A model generated the notes under the pieces. It saw only the letters and a list, made by a program, of their open reading frames with translations. It did no database searches and was not told the origin of the DNA. This document shows positions 60,165 through 64,000 of a stretch of 64,000 bases of DNA, in pieces. A program made the translations under genes and the position numbers. This DNA is from Neostapfia colusana (lineage: Eukaryota; Streptophyta; Magnoliopsida; Poales; Poaceae), in NCBI GenBank assembly GCA_030760725.1, contig JASWHV010000008.1, positions 45,766,057 to 45,830,056 of the forward strand, in the 5' to 3' direction. Each line of letters begins with the position of its first letter. Positions within the stretch are counted from its first letter, which is position 1.

Positions 60165-60483
60165 AAGTAGCAACACAGATCCACGTCTGATGCAGCAACC
60201 TACAGCGCAGATGAGCCGTGCTGTGATACCCTACCCAGGACCGAGAGGGTACAACCCGAACTTCAGGCCTCCATCAGCACCAGTACAGCCGCAGCGTCAC
60301 TTTGTGCAACAGCCATGCCCCACATATCAACCTCGACCAGCAAGACATGGGCCACAGAACCAACCACAAGATAACAAAGGCCAGACACCTAAAGTTGGGG
60401 TGCAATGTTTCAACTGTGGTTAAGTGGGGCACTACGCCCATAAGTGCCCAAAGAAGAAGCCCATGTAGCCACAACAGCAGAAT
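60165..60483 (+). pseudogene. Element D gag, 3' part with broken zinc knuckle
   Basis: Continues the gag of 44052-44836 in the same phase. A Pro/Gln-rich stretch (PYPGPRGYNPNFRPPSAP) leads to a zinc knuckle whose CFNCG and HYAHKC parts are separated by an in-frame TAA at 60421-60423. A TAG follows at 60466-60468. The frame then runs on into protease. Confidence 0.85.
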
Positions 60484-63400
60484 GTGATGCGAGGACGGGT
60501 GAACCACGTGACCATGGAGGAAGCGCAAGAGGCGCCTGACGTGGTAATTGGTAAGTTTCCTGCAAATTTACACATTGCAACCCTATTGTTTGATTCTGGT
60601 GCTACCCACTCGTTCATTGCTCAAGGGTTTGTTAAGAAGCATGATCTAGCAACAACACAAATGAACCATATGTTAGCAGTGAACTCTCCAGGGGGAGAAA
60701 TAAGAACAAGACAAGTGTGTCCCAAGGTGAATATAGACATTAATGGGGTAGTATTTACTGCAAACCTCATAGTGATAGACTCACAAGGGATAGATATTAT
60801 TTTGGGTATGGATTGGTTGACCAAACATAAAGGAATCATCCATTGTTTGACAAGAACGGTGGAATTAACTCACCCTAGTGGCACAAAAGTGAGGTTCATA
60901 GCCGTGCAAGAACCTAGGAGGGACATTAAACTCAATCAAGTTGAGGTGGAAGTGGAAGAGATAAGGACTATAAGGGAGTATCCAGATGTTTTTTCTGGAG
61001 GAGTTTCCAGTTATGCTCCCCGACCGTGAAGTGGAATTCGCGATTGAACTAGTACCTGGAACAGCCCCAATATACAAGAGGCCTTATCGGATGGACTCCA
61101 AACAGCTGGAAGAGCTCAAGGAACATATAAGGGAATTGACAGAGAAGGGGTATATTCGTCCTAGTTCCTCACCATGGGGAGCTCCAGTGATATTTGTGCC
61201 CAAGAAGGACATAACCCAAAGGTTATGCATAGACTACCGTGCGTTGAACGAAGTAACCATCAAGAACAAGTACCCGTTACCCCGCATTGAAGACCTATTT
61301 GATCAGTTGAGGGGAGCTTGTCTATTCTCAAAAGTTGATCTCAGGTCGGGATACCACCAACTGAAGATAAGGCAAACCAACATTCCAAAGACAGCTTTCG
61401 TATCTCGGTACGGGCTGTATGAATACACCGTCATGCCGTTCGGGCTAACTAATGCCCCGGCATATTTCATGTATCTCATGAACAAGGTATTCATGGAATA
61501 TCTGGACAAATTTGTGGTGGTTTTCATTGATGACATTCTCGTCTTTTCCAAAGATGAAGAAGAACATGAGAGACATTTAAGACTGGTGTTGCAAAAGCTG
61601 AGAGAACACCAACTATATGCCAAGTTGAGCAAGTGTGAGTTTTGGCTAAAGAGAGTTCCCTTCTTAGGACATATAATCTCAGAGGGAGGAATCTCCGTAG
61701 ATACCGCCAAGATCGAGGATGTGCAGAAGTGGAAGACCCCTGAAAATATCGGGAAAATTCGAATCTTCTTAGGATTGGCTGGGTATTATCGACGGTTCAT
61801 TGAGGGTTTCTCCAAGATCTCGAGACCCCATACCAAATTGTTAGAGAAGGGAATCACATTCACATGGACACCGGAGTGTGAGACGAGTTTTCAAGAACTG
61901 AAGAAAAGATTGACAACAGCCCAAGTGCTAGTTATGCCAGATATGCAGAAGAATTTTTTGGTGTATTGCGATGCATCTGGACACGGGTTGGGATGTGTTC
62001 TCATGCAAGAAGGGCATGTCGTTGCCTATGCGTCTCGGCAGCTCTGAAAACACGAGAAGAACTATCCTATGCAGTACCTAGAACTAGCCGCAGTGGTGCA
62101 CACATTGAAGATTTGGCGGTATTACTTGATGAGAAAGAGGACAGAGATATATACGGATCATAAGAGCTTAAAGTACATTTTCACACAGCCAGATCTCAAC
62201 CTCAGACAAAGGAGATGGTTAGAGCTAATCAACGACTTTGATGTGGGCATCAACTATCATCCTAGGAAAGCGAACGTCCTGGCCGATGCTTTAAGCCGGA
62301 AGGTGCAGGTCAACATGTTGAGCTTAAAGGACATGCCTACAGAATTGAAGGAAGAGATTGCAAAACTCAATCTATGTCTGGTGAATAGTGGTGAGGCCAT
62401 CGCCATGGAAGTGGACTCCACATTAGAGCAAGACATACGCAACGGTCAGAAGAATGACGAGAAGATACAAGAAATTAGAGAACTCATCAGAGAAAATAAA
62501 GCCCCTGGGTTCAGAGAGGATGAACAAGGTACGGTGTGGCATGGAAAAAGAATCTGTGTGCCTGAGGTGAAGGAGATCCGTGAATTGATTTTGAAGGAGG
62601 CTCATGATTCTGACTATTCCATTCATCCTGGGAGTACGAAGATGTATCATGACCACAAGAGCAGATATTAGTGGTATGGCATGAAGCGAGATGTCGCGGA
62701 ACATGTTGCCCTATGTGACACATGTCAGTTGGTGAAAGCATAACATCAACGACCCGCGGGACTGTTGCAACCACTCAAAGTGCCTGGATGGAAATGGAAA
62801 GAAATCGGTATGGATTTCATAGTGGGATTACCCAGGACCCAATCGGAATATGATTCGATATGGGTCATCATCGACAGGCTAACTAAGGCCCGTGAAAGAA
62901 AGCTACAGTGGATCCAAATTGGCAGAATTGTACATGTCAAGAATCGTATGTTTTCATGGAGTGCCAAAAAAGATAGTGTCAGATTGAGGGACACAGTTCA
63001 CCTCAAGGTTCGGGCAGAAGTTACATGAAACCATGGGAACTCATCTGAATTTTAGTTCTGCCTATCACCCCCAGACTGACGGGCAGACGGAAAGAACCAA
63101 TCAAATCCTTGAGGATATGCTGAGAGCGTGTGCACTCAAGAACAATAGGAGTTGGGATAAGAACTTACCGTATGCGGAGTTCTCGTACAACAACAGCTAT
63201 GAGGCTAGTGTGAAGATGTCACCATTTGAGGCATTGTATGGGAGGAAGTGCAGGACTCCACTATTTTGGGACGAAACTGGGGAAAGTAAAGTATTTGGGC
63301 CCGAGGTACTACAAGAAGCCGAGGCGAAAGTGAGGGAAATCCACAACAATTTGAGGATAGCACAGACCCGACAAAAGAGCTATGCTGATGTACGGAGAAG

Positions 63401-63836
63401 AGAGCTCGTTTTCAATGTGGGAGACTATGTTTATCTCAAGGTGTTCCCTATCCAAGGACTTCGACGATTCAAGGTGAAAGGGAAGTTATCACCTCGATAC
63501 GTCGGACCCTTCCAGATTCTGGAGAGGAAAGGCGAAGTGGCATACCAACTAGAACTACCGGCTCGCCTATCAGATGTGCACAATGTATTCCATGTGTCAC
63601 AACTCAAGAAATGTTTAAGAACACCCGAAGAGATGTTACCCATGAATGAGGTGGACGTACGAGAGGATCTTTCTTATGTCGAGCAACCGGTCAAGATTTT
63701 GGAGACAATGGAACGCCTCACAAGAAATAAAAGAATCCGAATGTGCAAGGTGCAGTGGAAGCATCACTCGGAAGCAGAAGCCACATGGGAGCGAGAAGAC
63801 GAGCTTAAGGCACAGTTTCCGGATTTGTTTTCCTAG
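60484..63836 (+). pseudogene. Element D pol (protease, RT, RNase H, integrase, chromodomain-like tail), decayed
   Basis: The protease has LLFDSGATHSFI near 60585-60620. A run of six T at about 60988-60993 carries a one-base shift into the RT frame. RT (about 61080-61700) has FSKVDLRSGYH and FVVVFIDDILVFS. RNase H (61950-62290) has VYCDASG and YTDHK; after it the zinc finger EAHDSDYSIHPG ... CDTC and the integrase core follow (MDFIVGLP, YHPQTDGQTERTN). The tail ends SEAEATWEREDELKAQF, chromodomain-like, with stop at 63834-63836. Stops: TGA 62045-62047, TAG 62669-62671, TAA 62741-62743, TGA 62985-62987. A small deletion with a frame change near 62890 removes part of the integrase core. Confidence 0.9.
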
Positions 63837-63844
63837 AATCACCA

Positions 63845-63881
63845 ATCTCGAGGATGAGATTTCTTTTAAGGGGGGTAGAGC
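63845..63881 (+). promoter_or_regulatory. Palindrome and polypurine tract of element D
   Basis: The partial palindrome ATCTCGAGGATGAGAT (63845-63860) is followed by TTTTAAGGGGGGTAGAG and the LTR start. Same layout as A, C and E. Confidence 0.85.
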
Positions 63882-64000
63882 TGTAACACCCCAAAACCTG
63901 CTAAAGAGGGGAATTTAAAAATTTTTGGACGTATTGCATGTGATGAAGCAATTCAAATTCAAACTGGAATTTAAATTTGAATCAGAACAGAAAAAGAAAA
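63882..64000 (+). repeat. Element D 3' LTR, first 119 bp
   Basis: Matches 39162-39280 with four differences. The LTR continues beyond the window. Confidence 0.95.

Larger units (their letters stand above)
39162..64000 (+). mobile_element. Element D: Ty3/gypsy chromovirus-like retrotransposon, interrupted by element E
   Basis: 5' LTR 39162-42743, primer site, ORF0, gag, protease, RT, RNase H, integrase with a chromodomain-like tail, polypurine tract and the first 119 bp of the 3' LTR (63882 onwards). Without E the part inside the window is about 9.5 kb. The visible 119 bp of the two LTRs differ at four positions by hand count. Gag is split by element E. The right end and target duplication lie outside the window; the left flank is TCTTG. 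Confidence 0.9.

Noticed and set aside
1..64000. tRNA, rRNA, CRISPR or satellite arrays
   Set aside because: None seen. The only tRNA-related sequences are 12-base primer-binding sites, and the only tandem repeat is the 181-bp duplication.

Overview
The window is plant nuclear DNA, most likely from a large-genome grass (inference from the element families and the base composition). It consists entirely of LTR retrotransposons inserted into one another. I found no host gene, tRNA, rRNA or CRISPR array. One Ty1/copia remnant of the Sirevirus type lies at the left edge. Everything else belongs to Ty3/gypsy chromovirus-like elements with very long LTRs (about 3.6 to 4.3 kb). By polymerase motifs, tRNA-Met primer site and LTR length these fit the Tekay/Del lineage (inference). 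I call the gypsy families A, B, C, D and E. A, B, C and E have related LTRs; D is distinct.

Layout. 1-4247: minus-strand Sirevirus-like pol, ending inside the protease. 4248-18288: element A, minus strand, with a truncated 3' LTR, pol, gag, a 2-kb leader, the primer site and a complete 5' LTR. 18289-19815 plus 23663-23949: an older A-family LTR in plus orientation, split by a full-length A solo LTR (19816-23662) with a nearly intact 5-bp target duplication. 23950-24410 plus 28662-29933: a B-type LTR fragment, split by a full-length B solo LTR (24411-28661) with the exact duplication ATGTT. 29934-34099: plus-strand A-family element F (LTR 3' part, primer site, leader, gag), cut off by element C. 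34100-39161: minus-strand element C (complete 3' LTR plus a piece of internal DNA), cut off by element D. 39162-64000: plus-strand element D, whose gag is interrupted by the complete 15.3-kb element E (44837-60159, minus strand, exact duplication GCATC); the D 3' LTR runs off the window.

Every coding region is decayed by frameshifts and stop codons, so no element here looks autonomous. The organisation is still readable: LTR, primer site, leader, (ORF0), gag, protease, RT, RNase H, integrase, chromodomain-like tail, polypurine tract, LTR. D and E carry an extra coiled-coil ORF (ORF0) between leader and gag. Several open frames begin directly after a splice-acceptor-like AG. The A and E leaders share a splice-donor-like CAG|GTA followed by a conserved noncoding block.

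The most interesting signals are noncoding and were found by comparing the copies: a 7-bp-stem hairpin near the 3' end of A, B, C and E LTRs whose pairing is kept by paired or wobble changes; a conserved CGAGTAG dyad; the donor-plus-block arrangement in the leaders; and a head-to-head pair of full-length A LTRs that forms a 3.8-kb inverted repeat. All alignments were done by eye.
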